64,000 nt of DNA from JARICQ01 sp964527205 (GCA_964527205.1 CAZGQG010000001.1:44094-108093); one strand, 5' to 3'. Positions 44,731-54,525 are shown, counted from the first letter of the stretch. Notes: generated from the sequence alone by a model not told the origin. Made by a program: numbers and translations.

Positions 44731-46485
44731 TTATTTACTAACAGTCTCTTCTTCAAATTCTCTGGCCTTTATTTCTGCATTCTCATATATTTCCCTTGGA
44801 TAGTCTAGATACTTTAATATAGCTATGGCATTTCTAGTCTTTGAAGGTCCTTTTCTTAGTTGGTAATCAAATTTAATATCCCTATCCTCTATAGTTTCCT
44901 TAAAGTGATAATTTCCATATTTATCATCTACTAGATTTGTAAGTTCTAAATCATGGGTAGCCGCTATAACAAGGGAGTTCCTATCCATCATATAATTCAA
45001 TACTTCCAGGGCCATATTGATTCTTTCCGTAGTATTGGTACCCCTAAATATTTCATCTAGAATACATAGGACAGGATAATTTTCCTCTAGACTGTCTATT
45101 ATTCTCTTCAAAGATTTAGCCTCTGACATAAAATAGCTATCTCCCTTAACTATGCTATCAGTGGTACCTATGGAACTTAAGAGTTTAAAGTAAGAACTTG
45201 TGTAAGTCTTAGCCAGTGTAAAGTATAGGCTTTGAGCAAGGATTACATTTATTCCTATGGCCCTTAAAAATGTGGACTTGCCTGAAGCATTGGATCCAGT
45301 CACCAGGGCTCCTTGTCCATCTAAACTAAAGCTATAGGGAACTGGCTCTTCCAAAAGGGGATGATATAAATCTTCTGCCTGTAAATAAGCCCTATCCCCC
45401 TTCTCCAAAACCGGCCTAGTGAAATGATCTAAACTGCTCTTATAGGAAGCTATGGCTATGTAAAAATCTATTTCTCCTATAGCCCTATAAAGCTGGAACA
45501 TATCCTCCCTAAACTCATTCATCTGATCCACTGCCTTATAAAAGATCTTGGGCTCCTTTAACATGACCATATTATAATAGTGTATGAGTATTTGAAATTC
45601 TGATGTTGATTCCTCATTAACACTTAGTTTAAATATATTTTTCCTAAGGGCCCTGGTCTTTTTTAATAAGTATTTAATATCTTCTACTTTTGTGTCTAGG
45701 CCTTCAGTGTTTATCTTGCTAATCTTCTCAGCAGCCAGGATAAGTCTTCCCAGATACTGGAAGCTTTCCATCTCCTTAAAGACCTGTCTCTTGTTTCTTT
45801 GGTAGACTAGATTGTTTACAACTAGTAGGATTACTAGGAGAATAAAGGAAACTGTCCTATTAATAAAAAAACCTAGTAGGATTATAAAGGGTATATAGGA
45901 AAGCATTGTATATATGGGAAGCAGATTCCTTCCCACTTCAATTCCCTTAGAAAAATAATCAAATATATGCGCCCCTTCTTCCTTGCCAAGGACAGCAAGG
46001 GGGTATTGAATTTCCTGAGCTATATCCTTGTTTTCCATATAGAGATTTATTTTCCTATCCCTATCCTTTAATATATCCTCATTAAAGACAGGTCTTCTCA
46101 TTATGTCATATAAGTACTGCATGCCTGGAAGGGATTTGGAATGGTCCATCTTCTTAAATACCTGGTCCATGTTAAAGTCTCTCCAGCTAATATCATCAAG
46201 GAAGAAACTTAGGTCTCTTTCTTCTTTATTATAGTGGAATAACTTCTTCATATCTAAAGAAGACCTAGATTCTAAGTGTTCCTCTCCCCACTTGGCCCTT
46301 ATATTTGCTACATACATTTCTCTTTCCTTCTTCTTATTCCAGCGATTTACAAGGTAGAGGGCTAGAAATGAAAAGATTGAAAGGCCAAAATATCCATAGG
46401 ATATTTCAAATCCTAATAATATTCCCATTATTATACCTATAGAAAGCACTAGATCTATTAAGCTCTTCCTGTCATTTTTTATCAC
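44731..46485 (-). CDS. Membrane-associated MutS-family ATPase
   Basis: A 584-residue protein with only the lever/ATPase part of MutS. The C-terminal domain V has Walker A TGSNASGKST near residue 395, Walker B VLCILDEIFRGTN and the ATHDLEL switch. The N-terminal half has hydrophobic helices near residues 10-43 and 190-235, so it is probably membrane-bound and lacks the mismatch-recognition domain. It is not MutS1 or MutS2 (no Smr domain). Its job is unknown. Confidence 0.87.
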   Translation of the reverse strand: MIKNDRKSLIDLVLSIGIIMGILLGFEISYGYFGLSIFSFLALYLVNRWNKKKEREMYVANIRAKWGEEHLESRSSLDMKKLFHYNKEERDLSFFLDDISWRDFNMDQVFKKMDHSKSLPGMQYLYDIMRRPVFNEDILKDRDRKINLYMENKDIAQEIQYPLAVLGKEEGAHIFDYFSKGIEVGRNLLPIYTMLSYIPFIILLGFFINRTVSFILLVILLVVNNLVYQRNKRQVFKEMESFQYLGRLILAAEKISKINTEGLDTKVEDIKYLLKKTRALRKNIFKLSVNEESTSEFQILIHYYNMVMLKEPKIFYKAVDQMNEFREDMFQLYRAIGEIDFYIAIASYKSSLDHFTRPVLEKGDRAYLQAEDLYHPLLEEPVPYSFSLDGQGALVTGSNASGKSTFLRAIGINVILAQSLYFTLAKTYTSSYFKLLSSIGTTDSIVKGDSYFMSEAKSLKRIIDSLEENYPVLCILDEIFRGTNTTERINMALEVLNYMMDRNSLVIAATHDLELTNLVDDKYGNYHFKETIEDRDIKFDYQLRKGPSKTRNAIAILKYLDYPREIYENAEIKAREFEEETVSK

Positions 46486-46523
46486 CCTATCACCCTTTTC
46501 TTTAGTATTATTTCTTTTTTATT

Positions 46524-48173
46524 TTATAGTTCCTTCATACTTTCAATAGCACTTGTAATAGGAGGAACTACTTGTTTCTTTCTTGAAAGAACTCCCTTGG
46601 AATAAAATGAATCATCTCCTGTAGCAACTCCCAGGGCCTCTCCTATAAGATCCTTATACTCTCCTACTACTATCATTTCAGAAGCTTCCTTGAATATGTC
46701 CGTAAGCATTAGAATAAAGCTAACATAGCCCTCTTCTTTTCTCTTTTTCTCCATTAATTCCAAGAGCTCTGCCTTCATAGCATTTAAACTTGATGGATCC
46801 ATGGTATAGACCTGGGCTATGGCTATGGGATCTTCATCTATGGTAAAGACTTTGAAATCTTCCTTTAATAGCTCTTCAGGACTTTTGCCTTCCAAGGATG
46901 TACCCTCTTTAAACATTTCCATTGCAAATTTGTCTACATCAATATCCGCTATTTTCTCTAGTCTCTTTAAGATTATCCTATCTGTATTTGTAGAGGTAGG
47001 AGATTTAAAAAGAAGAGTGTCTGAAATAATAGCTGCTGCAAGTATGCCTGCTATCTTCTTGGAAGGTCTTCTTCCATTTTCAAAGAATATGGAGGCTATA
47101 ATAGTTGCAGTGCTACCCACAGGTTCATTCCTAAAGTATATAGGGTTTCCCGTAAATACATCAGCTACCCTATGGTGGTCTATTATTTCTAATATCTCCG
47201 CATCCTCTAAGCCATCTACTGACTGCCTTCTTTCATTGTGATCTACTAGGATTACCTTTTTCTTTATACTGGAAATTAAGTGATATCTGGAAATCAATCC
47301 TATAACATTATTGTTTAAATCCACTACAGGATAGGACCTGTATCTGGTTTGACTCATCTTGCTTCTTACATCTTCTACCAAATCATCCAAATCAAAGGTA
47401 ACCAGGTTGTTCCTAGTCATTACATAGGCTACTGGAACCGACTGGATTATCAGTCTAGAACTAGTAAAGGTATCGTGGGGTGTAGTTATAAGGGATATGT
47501 CTTTTTCCTTGGCAAGTTCTATAATCTCCTCTTTGACTTCTCCGTCTCCTGTAACAATCATTAGGGATACATCCTTGTTTAGGGCAAATTCCTGGGCATC
47601 TTCCCTATCTCCAACTATAACCACATCATCTTTTTCAATATATCTTTCCATCGTTTCTTTTTTCATAGAAAGAGTTAGGAGCTTGCCTCTAAATTTCTTA
47701 ATTGTCTTTGAAACATATACTGGAGTCCCAGAAAGTGTATCTATAATATTATCTATGGGAGTATCTGATTTATTGATTATATTGTTGTCCCACACATCCA
47801 TATAGCTGCTAATAATATCAGACACAGTAACTATGCCAGATAGCTTTTCATTTTCATCTACTATAGCCAGGCTATTGAGCCCATTTTTCTTCATAAGATC
47901 AAGGGCCATGCCTAGGGATATATCTGAAGTAATAGGGGCTATCTTATCAAAATCCAAATCATCCACACTAAGTCTTAGGGTTTCTAAGAGCATAGGATCC
48001 TCAATATCAAAGTAATCTAAGATAAATCTAGTTTCCCTATTTATAGCTCCCAGTCTTACGGGGATATGGTTTTCTTCTCCAATATTATTTTTATAATCTG
48101 CATAGGCTATGGCAGAACATATAGAATCTGAATCTGGGTTTTTGTGCCCGGTTATAAATACCTTTTTTTTCAT
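46524..48173 (-). CDS. Manganese-dependent inorganic pyrophosphatase with CBS and DRTGG domains
   Basis: Family II pyrophosphatase splitting PPi. The N-terminal DHH motif GHKNPDSDS is interrupted by a regulatory insert: CBS 1 (about 70-130), a DRTGG domain, then CBS 2 (about 245-305). The catalytic core resumes with VDHNE and IDHHRVADV and ends in DHHA2. Such enzymes are known to be controlled by adenine nucleotides. The ATG at 48182 touches AAAGG, so the ATG at 48173 is the likelier start (549 residues). Confidence 0.94.
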   Translation of the reverse strand: MKKKVFITGHKNPDSDSICSAIAYADYKNNIGEENHIPVRLGAINRETRFILDYFDIEDPMLLETLRLSVDDLDFDKIAPITSDISLGMALDLMKKNGLNSLAIVDENEKLSGIVTVSDIISSYMDVWDNNIINKSDTPIDNIIDTLSGTPVYVSKTIKKFRGKLLTLSMKKETMERYIEKDDVVIVGDREDAQEFALNKDVSLMIVTGDGEVKEEIIELAKEKDISLITTPHDTFTSSRLIIQSVPVAYVMTRNNLVTFDLDDLVEDVRSKMSQTRYRSYPVVDLNNNVIGLISRYHLISSIKKKVILVDHNERRQSVDGLEDAEILEIIDHHRVADVFTGNPIYFRNEPVGSTATIIASIFFENGRRPSKKIAGILAAAIISDTLLFKSPTSTNTDRIILKRLEKIADIDVDKFAMEMFKEGTSLEGKSPEELLKEDFKVFTIDEDPIAIAQVYTMDPSSLNAMKAELLELMEKKRKEEGYVSFILMLTDIFKEASEMIVVGEYKDLIGEALGVATGDDSFYSKGVLSRKKQVVPPITSAIESMKEL

Positions 48174-48195
48174 CTTTGCCATCCTTTCTCAAGCT

Positions 48196-49047
48196 TTATT
48201 TGTCATTTAACTCAATTACTATTATCTCAGGCCTATTAAAGATCCTTATAGGTACTATACTGTTTCCTAGGCCTCTAGATACCACCAGGGTAGAATCTCC
48301 TATTCTGTGGGAGCCTTCTGTATAGTCTGGAAAGAAACCTTGATTTGGAGCTATTAGTCCTCCTATAAAGGGTATCCTAAACTGACCTCCATGGGCATGG
48401 CCTGAAAAGATTAGATCAATCTTGTCTTCTGCATAAATAGAGAAGAGCTCCGGCCTGTGAGAAAGAAGGATTTGAAACTTGTCCTCCTCTGCCATAATCT
48501 TTAAAGCTTCCTCTAATTCCCTGAAGTTTTCTCCATCCATCCAGTCATAGGCATAAAAACCTGGGTCTAGAAGACCTAGCATCTCTATAGTAGAAGTTCC
48601 TATTTCTATTGGCACTTTTTCATTGTCTAAAACTACTACTCCTGCATCTATTAATCTTTCTCTTATATTTTCATAATCTCCCGACCAGGCCTCATGATTA
48701 CCTGAGGCGTAGTATACCTGTCCAATATCCATGGCCCCATGGATAAAGACCATGGCAACATCAAGGTCATATCTTCTCCTGTCTATTAGGTCCCCTGTGA
48801 TTACAATTATATCTGGTTTTTCCTCTCTGATCTTCCTTAAGAGTCTTTCCTGATCCTTGCCAAAACTTTTATTATGCAGGTCTGATATGTGCACTATCCT
48901 GTATGCCTTAAATTCCTCTGGGAGCTTTGAACTCTTGTAGCCTATCCTGCTTACTACTATATGATTGTTTTGCCATAGGAAAAAAAGACTCATCCCTAGA
49001 CCTATTAGTATTATCCACATTAGCAATTTTTTTCTCCCTCTTTTCAA
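48196..49047 (-). CDS. Membrane-anchored metallophosphoesterase (YkuE-like)
   Basis: Calcineurin-like phosphoesterase of 283 residues with one N-terminal membrane helix. Metal ligands are HISDLHN, ITGDLID, ASGNHEAW, LSHRPELF and FSGHAHGGQ. YkuE-type members are cell-wall located and proposed to act on lipids or phosphodiesters; the substrate here is unknown. Confidence 0.92.
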   Translation of the reverse strand: MKRGRKKLLMWIILIGLGMSLFFLWQNNHIVVSRIGYKSSKLPEEFKAYRIVHISDLHNKSFGKDQERLLRKIREEKPDIIVITGDLIDRRRYDLDVAMVFIHGAMDIGQVYYASGNHEAWSGDYENIRERLIDAGVVVLDNEKVPIEIGTSTIEMLGLLDPGFYAYDWMDGENFRELEEALKIMAEEDKFQILLSHRPELFSIYAEDKIDLIFSGHAHGGQFRIPFIGGLIAPNQGFFPDYTEGSHRIGDSTLVVSRGLGNSIVPIRIFNRPEIIVIELNDK

Positions 49048-49126
49048 AATTTACACTCCCAATTCATTTATAAGTTATGACCATTATAACATCTTATAGG
49101 GCCTATTTATAGAAAAAATAAAAAAG

Positions 49127-49151
49127 GGACTGGATATTTCCTATCCAATCC
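49127..49151 (-). terminator. Terminator overlapping the end of lysC
   Basis: GGACTGGATA (49127-49136) and TATCCAATCC (49142-49151) form a 10-bp stem with one mismatch. On the minus strand it is followed by CCTTTTTTATTTTT. It includes the lysC stop codon. Confidence 0.8.
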
Positions 49152-50373
49152 TCTTTTCCTTGTCTGTAAGGTCAAAAGCTTCTCCTACAGCTTGAATTAC
49201 TTGCTCTTGTTTGTCATTATTTATCATCCAAGTTATTCTAGTTTCCGATGTTGTTATCATCTTTATTTCAATATTATCTTCTGCCATAAGTTCAAATATC
49301 TTTCCTGCCACGCCTAGGTTGGTCTTTATTCCCAGACCTACCACAGAAATCTTTGCTATATCTTCATTTATATGCCATTCTACAAGATTGTCTTCTTCCT
49401 TTAATTGCTTTAAAATATCAACAGCAGTATCCTTATCCTCTTTTTTGATACTAAAGCTTACATTCATCTTGTTTTCCTTAGTTATCATTTGAGATATCAT
49501 GTCTACGCTTATATTGCTTTTTCCTATTTTTAAAAATAAATTAGACAAAGTTTTACTGGCAGATGGTAAGTTTGAAACAGTTATTTGGATGTCATTTAAA
49601 CTTACTGTCATTCCTGTTACAATTGTATCTTCTATTTCTACCATCTCCTTATTAGTAATTATAGTGCCCTTGGCATCAGAAAATGTGGAGCATATATATA
49701 TGGGAAGATTATATCTCTTTGCCAGAACAATGGATCTAAAATTCATTACCTTAGAGCCAAGATCTGCTAGGTCAATCATATCCTCATAGCTAATAAAGTC
49801 TAGTTTTTTAGCTCCCAGTAGTCTTTTAGGATCAACTGCATATATTCCTTCTACATCAGTGTAGACCTGGCATTTGCCTTGAAGTTTTACTGCAAGGGCT
49901 ACAGCTGAAGTATCGCTTCCTCCCCTTCCCAGGGTTGTATAATCTCCATTATCACAAACCCCCTGAAAACCTGCCACTATTACAATCCTACCCTGATCCA
50001 AATTTTCTAGTATCTTCCTAGTATCTATATCCTTAATCTTTGCCCCTTGATAAATATTGCTAGTCCTTATATTTAGTTGGGCTCCAGTAAAGGAAATTGC
50101 CTCATAGCCCTTCTCTATTAGGGCCATGGCAAGTAGAGATATGGTAACCTGTTCTCCTGTACTTAGGAGCATATCCATTTCTCTTGGACTTGGCTTTTTA
50201 GAAATTTCCCTAGCCATGTCTATCATCACATTGGTACTGTCTCCCATTGCAGATAATACTACAACAATTTTCTTATTCTTCTCATAGGTTTTTATTATTT
50301 TGTCAGCTACCATCTTTATTTTTTCCACTGTGCTGACAGATGAGCCTCCATATTTTTGAACAATGATTTCCAT
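49141..50373 (-). CDS. lysC: Aspartate kinase
   Basis: First step from aspartate to lysine, methionine and threonine. The kinase domain opens with VQKYGGSSVSTVEKI and has TLGRGGSDTSAVALA. Two C-terminal ACT domains (about 265-410) would bind the feedback amino acid. It is the last gene after dapA and dapB, so lysine feedback is plausible. Confidence 0.96.
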   Translation of the reverse strand: MEIIVQKYGGSSVSTVEKIKMVADKIIKTYEKNKKIVVVLSAMGDSTNVMIDMAREISKKPSPREMDMLLSTGEQVTISLLAMALIEKGYEAISFTGAQLNIRTSNIYQGAKIKDIDTRKILENLDQGRIVIVAGFQGVCDNGDYTTLGRGGSDTSAVALAVKLQGKCQVYTDVEGIYAVDPKRLLGAKKLDFISYEDMIDLADLGSKVMNFRSIVLAKRYNLPIYICSTFSDAKGTIITNKEMVEIEDTIVTGMTVSLNDIQITVSNLPSASKTLSNLFLKIGKSNISVDMISQMITKENKMNVSFSIKKEDKDTAVDILKQLKEEDNLVEWHINEDIAKISVVGLGIKTNLGVAGKIFELMAEDNIEIKMITTSETRITWMINNDKQEQVIQAVGEAFDLTDKEKRIG

Positions 50374-50403
50374 TACAATACAACTCCACTCTAATTAGTC
50401 TGC

Positions 50404-51120
50404 CTATAAATTTAATACGTCCTTCATATTATACAGACCTGGCTCTTTTTTTGCAAGAAACTTTGCTGCACTTATAGCTCCATCAGCAAAAACACCTCTG
50501 TCATAGGCTTCATGACTAATCTTTATACTTTCCAACTCATTTATAAAGTTTGCTTCATGCTTGCCAACTATATTGCCTCCACGAATAGCATGGATGCCTA
50601 TTTCTCCTTCTTCTCTCTTGCATTGTCCCTCTCTTCCAAATTGATGCTTTCTCTCTTCTCCAAGACCCTTCTCAATGGACTCTACTATGGTCTTCGCACT
50701 GCCTGAAGGAGCATCTTTTTTCCTATTGTGATGGGATTCCACCACCTCTATATCCGCCTTATCCTTTAATACAGATGCAGCTTGTTCAACCAGAGAAAAT
50801 AAGAGATTCATACCCAAGGACATATTTGTAGCCTTTAGTACTGCTAGTTCCTTAGACAGGTCTTCTATTTTCTTAAGCTCTTCATTACTATAGCCTGTAG
50901 TTCCTATTAAAACAGCTGCAGAGTTTTCCCTCGCTGTTTTAATTATACTATCCAAGGATGATGGATGAGAAAAATCTATTATTATATCGTATTTCTCAGA
51001 ACTTTCTTCCCTAAAGTCTATATCTCTACCATGAACTAATTTAAAGTAATCATCTTTCTCCGCTAATTCTCTTATTATATTCCCCATATAACCCTTTATT
51101 CCATATATTAATATATTCAT
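50404..51120 (-). CDS. dapB: 4-hydroxy-tetrahydrodipicolinate reductase
   Basis: Reduces HTPA with NAD(P)H. At 238 residues it has the cofactor loop GIKGYMGNI, the catalytic ESHHNRKKDAPSGSAK and GGNIVGKHEANF. It follows dapA by 10 bases. Confidence 0.96.
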   Translation of the reverse strand: MNILIYGIKGYMGNIIRELAEKDDYFKLVHGRDIDFREESSEKYDIIIDFSHPSSLDSIIKTARENSAAVLIGTTGYSNEELKKIEDLSKELAVLKATNMSLGMNLLFSLVEQAASVLKDKADIEVVESHHNRKKDAPSGSAKTIVESIEKGLGEERKHQFGREGQCKREEGEIGIHAIRGGNIVGKHEANFINELESIKISHEAYDRGVFADGAISAAKFLAKKEPGLYNMKDVLNL

Positions 51121-51130
51121 AGCATTTCTC

Positions 51131-52003
51131 CTAAAGCATATTTTTGTTTTTCATTTCATCTAGTAAAAGATCTAAATTTTTCTTTTCCATAGAAGTCAAT
51201 GGAAGTCTTAGATTGTTTTCTATATGACCCATCTCAGCTAAGGCTGCCTTAACTGGTATAGGGTTAACTTCAATAAATAATAGGTCTATAAGCTTCTTGT
51301 ATTCAAGTTGCAGTCTTAGAGATTCCTTGGCATCTCCGTCCATAAAGGCCTGGCACATAGCCTGGATTTCCTTAGGGATGATATTGGCAGCTACTGATAT
51401 TACTCCGTCTCCACCACTTGCATATAAAGATACAATTTGATCATCATTACCTGAATATATCTTAAAGTCTTCATCTACATTTCTTCTTATTTCTAAAACC
51501 TGATTTAAATTTCCACTTGCTTCCTTAATCCCCACTATATTTTCTACTCTACTAAGTTCTATTGTAGTCTCTGCATCAATATTCATAGCTGTTCTTGAAG
51601 GAACATTATAAAGAATAATTGGAAGCTTAGTAGACTTAGCCACCTTTGTGAAATGTTCTATTAGTCCCTTTTGTGTAGCCTTATTATAATATGGTGTAAC
51701 TAGCAATAAGCCATCTGCTCCTAGTCTTTCTGCCTGTTCAGCATTTTCTAAAGTAGTCCTTGTATCGTTAGTTCCTATACCAATAATAATTGGAACCCTT
51801 CCATCTGTTTTTTCTACTGCTATCTTTATAAGTTCTTCTTTTTCTTCCTTACTTTGAGTAGTTGCTTCTCCTGTTGTACCTAATACTATTAATGCCTGGG
51901 TGTCATTTTCAAGATGAAAGTCAATTAAATTTTTAAATGAACTATAATCAATCTCTTCACCCTTAAAAGGTGTAACTATAGCAACTCCTGATCCTTTAAA
52001 CAT
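51131..52003 (-). CDS. dapA: 4-hydroxy-tetrahydrodipicolinate synthase
   Basis: Condenses pyruvate with aspartate semialdehyde. The 290-residue barrel has GTTGEATT, the catalytic tyrosine in PIILYNVPSRT and the Schiff-base lysine in IVGIKEASGN. First gene of dapA-dapB-lysC, behind a roughly 190-base structured leader. Confidence 0.97.
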   Translation of the reverse strand: MFKGSGVAIVTPFKGEEIDYSSFKNLIDFHLENDTQALIVLGTTGEATTQSKEEKEELIKIAVEKTDGRVPIIIGIGTNDTRTTLENAEQAERLGADGLLLVTPYYNKATQKGLIEHFTKVAKSTKLPIILYNVPSRTAMNIDAETTIELSRVENIVGIKEASGNLNQVLEIRRNVDEDFKIYSGNDDQIVSLYASGGDGVISVAANIIPKEIQAMCQAFMDGDAKESLRLQLEYKKLIDLLFIEVNPIPVKAALAEMGHIENNLRLPLTSMEKKNLDLLLDEMKNKNML

Positions 52004-52197
52004 ACTAACACATCCTTTTTTTATTTTTGTTTTAATCCCAGCTAAAACTAGGATTTAATCTTTCCAATCTAGATTATTATAAAATAGGACCTGAGTTTAC
52101 TCAGATCCTAATATAAATATTAGTCACTTAACTATTCTTTTACCCAAACTCCCTATCTTTCACCAGGGAATTTTCCAAATATTGGAAGAATTAATTA
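52004..52197 (-). promoter_or_regulatory. Structured leader of dapA-dapB-lysC, class unknown
   Basis: From the predicted start near 52197 the leader can form a hairpin at 52173-52187, a second at 52150-52169 (TCCCT/AGGGA) and a terminator-like stem at 52085-52110 (12 positions, one mismatch) before a T-rich stretch. It lacks the conserved blocks of the lysine riboswitch and of a T-box. Attenuation is inferred. Confidence 0.5.
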
Positions 52198-52203
52198 TGT
52201 ATA

Positions 52204-52232
52204 AGTTTATTGTAAAAAACAGTATTTGTCAA
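52204..52232 (-). promoter_or_regulatory. Promoter of dapA-dapB-lysC
   Basis: Minus-strand -35 TTGACA (52232-52227), 17-base spacer, -10 TAAACT (52209-52204). A perfect 12-base palindrome ACTCTTAAGAGT (52234-52245) abuts the -35 box. Confidence 0.75.
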
Positions 52233-52331
52233 GACTCTTAAGAGTACTCCTTAGAGCTAATTCCTATATAAATAGATAATTGCAAACTAATATGATAAAA
52301 TATTTACTATATTGAAAATGGAGGTAAAAAG

Positions 52332-53309
52332 ATGAAGAATAAAACGAGAATTGGAATAGTAGGATATGGAAATTTGGGAAGGGGCGTTGAAGCTTGCCTG
52401 GCCCAGACAAGTGACTTAGAACTTGTGGCTATCTTTACTAGACGAGATCCTCTTTCCTTAAATACAAAATCAAAGGTAGAGACTATAGATAAGATTGAAG
52501 ATTACAAGGATCTTATTGATGTAATGATCCTATGTGGAGGATCTGCCAATGACCTTGACAGTCAGGCTCCAGAAATAGGAAGAAATTTTAATATAGTAGA
52601 TGCCTTTGACAATCATGACAGGATACCTGAATATTACGATCTTTTAAATAAGGTATCTAAGAAGAGCAATAAGATCAGTCTTATAGCAACTGGTTGGGAT
52701 CCAGGTTTATTTTCCCTAAATAGGGTCCTCTTAGAATCAGTCCTACCAGAGGGTCATACCTATACTTTCTGGGGCCAGGGCCTTAGCCAAGGACATTCAG
52801 ATGCCATAAGAAGATTAGATGGGGTAAGGTATGGAGTTCAGTATACCATTCCAAGCCAGGAGGCCATAGAAAGAGTTCGCCAGGGAACAAATCCAGACAT
52901 AGCCACTCGGGATAGGCATGACAGGATATGCTATGTAGTCCCAGAAGAGGGTGCAGATATAGATCTTATAGAAGACAGTATTGTAAATATGCCTAATTAC
53001 TTTAAGCCCTATAAGACCAAGGTCCACTTTATAACAGAGGATATCTATGAAAAAGAACATCAGGGCATGCCCCATGGAGGTTTTGTAATAAGAACTGGAA
53101 ATAGTGCAAATGCAAACAAACAGAGGATAGAGTTTTCCTTAAATTTAGAAAGCAATCCAGAATTCACTGCCAGTGTACTAGTTGCCTATGCCAGGGCAGT
53201 GGCTAAGATTTATAGGGAGGGAAGGACAGGCGCCCTTACAGTATTTGATATTCCTATTTCCTATCTATCAGAAAAATCAGGGGAAGAACTTAGAAGAGAT
53301 TATCTTTAG
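52332..53309 (+). CDS. ddh: meso-Diaminopimelate D-dehydrogenase
   Basis: NADPH enzyme that makes meso-DAP in one step from tetrahydrodipicolinate. The 325-residue protein has the Rossmann loop IGIVGYGNLGRGVE, CGGSANDLDSQ, TGWDPGLFSLNR and WGQGLSQGHSDAIRR, all typical of Ddh. It is divergent from dapA. With lysA and dapF in the same window, the organism can reach meso-DAP by this route and perhaps another. Confidence 0.95.
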   Translation: MKNKTRIGIVGYGNLGRGVEACLAQTSDLELVAIFTRRDPLSLNTKSKVETIDKIEDYKDLIDVMILCGGSANDLDSQAPEIGRNFNIVDAFDNHDRIPEYYDLLNKVSKKSNKISLIATGWDPGLFSLNRVLLESVLPEGHTYTFWGQGLSQGHSDAIRRLDGVRYGVQYTIPSQEAIERVRQGTNPDIATRDRHDRICYVVPEEGADIDLIEDSIVNMPNYFKPYKTKVHFITEDIYEKEHQGMPHGGFVIRTGNSANANKQRIEFSLNLESNPEFTASVLVAYARAVAKIYREGRTGALTVFDIPISYLSEKSGEELRRDYL

Positions 53310-53371
53310 TTATTTCAAATCTCTTGGAACAGTGATATACTAAGGGTAAAAGAGAAAGGGAGTTGGTATAA

Positions 53372-54457
53372 ATGTCAATTGTTTTTAGACCTGAAATAGC
53401 AGATTTAAGTGCCTATGAACCGGGTAAACCTATTGAGGATGTAATGAGAGAGTACAATTTGGACAAGGTAGTAAAGCTTGCATCAAATGAAAATCCCCTA
53501 GGATTTTCTCCTAAGGTTAGGGAGGCTATAGTAGATAATATAGATACATTAGCCCTGTATCCTGATGGAAATTCAACTGATTTAAAGAAAGCCCTATCGG
53601 AATTTTTAAAGCTTCCAGTAGATAATATTCTACCAAGCAGTGGATCTGATGAAATGATAGATTTAATTTCCAAGGCCTATATTAATCCTGGTGATGAAAT
53701 ACTTATGGCAGATATTACATTTCCTAGATATATACAAACTGCTACTATAATGGGTGGAGAACCTGTAATAGTGCCTTTAAAGGACTTTGCCTTTGACCTA
53801 GATGCAATGCTAGATAAGATCACAGATAAGACTAAAATTGTTTGGTTCTGTAATCCAAACAACCCAACAGGAACTATGACTTCAAGAGAAGATTTTATAG
53901 ATTTCTTAAAGAAGATTCCTAAGGATGTACTTGTAGTATCTGATGAGGCCTATAGGGAATACGTAACTCGTGAAGACTTTCCCTTTGATACCCACGAACT
54001 TATAAAAGACCATGAAAATCTTCTTGTAATGAGAACCTTCTCCAAGGCCTACGGACTTGCTGGAATAAGGGTTGGATATACTCTAGGAAATGCTGAGATT
54101 CTTGATTATATAAACAAGGTAAGGGGACCTTTTAATGTGAATTCCTTGGGACAAGTAGCTGCTATAGCTGCCCTTAAGGACCAGGACTTCTTAAAGAAAG
54201 CCTATAGATCAAATCTCCAAGGCAAGGAATACCTATATGAGGAATTTGATAAATTAGGCTTCCCCTATGCAGCCTCTGAAACCAATCATATCTTTGTAGA
54301 TATAAAAGAAAATGGTAGGGATATGTTTGTAGAACTACAAAAAAGAGGAGTAATCATAAGACCTATGGCAGGAAACTTTATAAGAGTTTCTATAGGAACT
54401 ATGGAGGAAAACAAGTTCTTCCTTGAAAAATTCAAAGAAGTATTGGATTTAAAATAA
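53372..54457 (+). CDS. hisC: Histidinol-phosphate aminotransferase (HisC family)
   Basis: Fold-type I PLP aminotransferase of 361 residues: KLASNENPLGFSP near residue 36, NPNNPTGT, the PLP lysine in RTFSKAYGLAGIR and a C-terminal RVSIGT. No other his gene is near, so it could equally serve aromatic amino acids. It follows ddh by 62 bases and may share its transcript. Confidence 0.9.
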   Translation: MSIVFRPEIADLSAYEPGKPIEDVMREYNLDKVVKLASNENPLGFSPKVREAIVDNIDTLALYPDGNSTDLKKALSEFLKLPVDNILPSSGSDEMIDLISKAYINPGDEILMADITFPRYIQTATIMGGEPVIVPLKDFAFDLDAMLDKITDKTKIVWFCNPNNPTGTMTSREDFIDFLKKIPKDVLVVSDEAYREYVTREDFPFDTHELIKDHENLLVMRTFSKAYGLAGIRVGYTLGNAEILDYINKVRGPFNVNSLGQVAAIAALKDQDFLKKAYRSNLQGKEYLYEEFDKLGFPYAASETNHIFVDIKENGRDMFVELQKRGVIIRPMAGNFIRVSIGTMEENKFFLEKFKEVLDLK

Positions 54458-54473
54458 AATAATTCTATAATTA

Positions 54474-54525
54474 AAAACTCTTTTAGCCTAATAAAAAATA
54501 TTGGCTAAAAGAGTTTTATTTTTTT
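54474..54525 (+). terminator. Terminator after hisC
   Basis: A 15-bp perfect stem (54474-54488 with 54503-54517) followed by ATTTTTTT. Confidence 0.88.

Noticed and set aside
46819..48015. Plus-strand frames antisense to the pyrophosphatase
   Set aside because: Serine-rich shadow translations of the opposite strand without coding signals.
52004..52331. Lysine riboswitch upstream of dapA
   Set aside because: The conserved L-box blocks (AGAGGTGC, GAAGGGG, GCCGAAG type) are not present on either strand.
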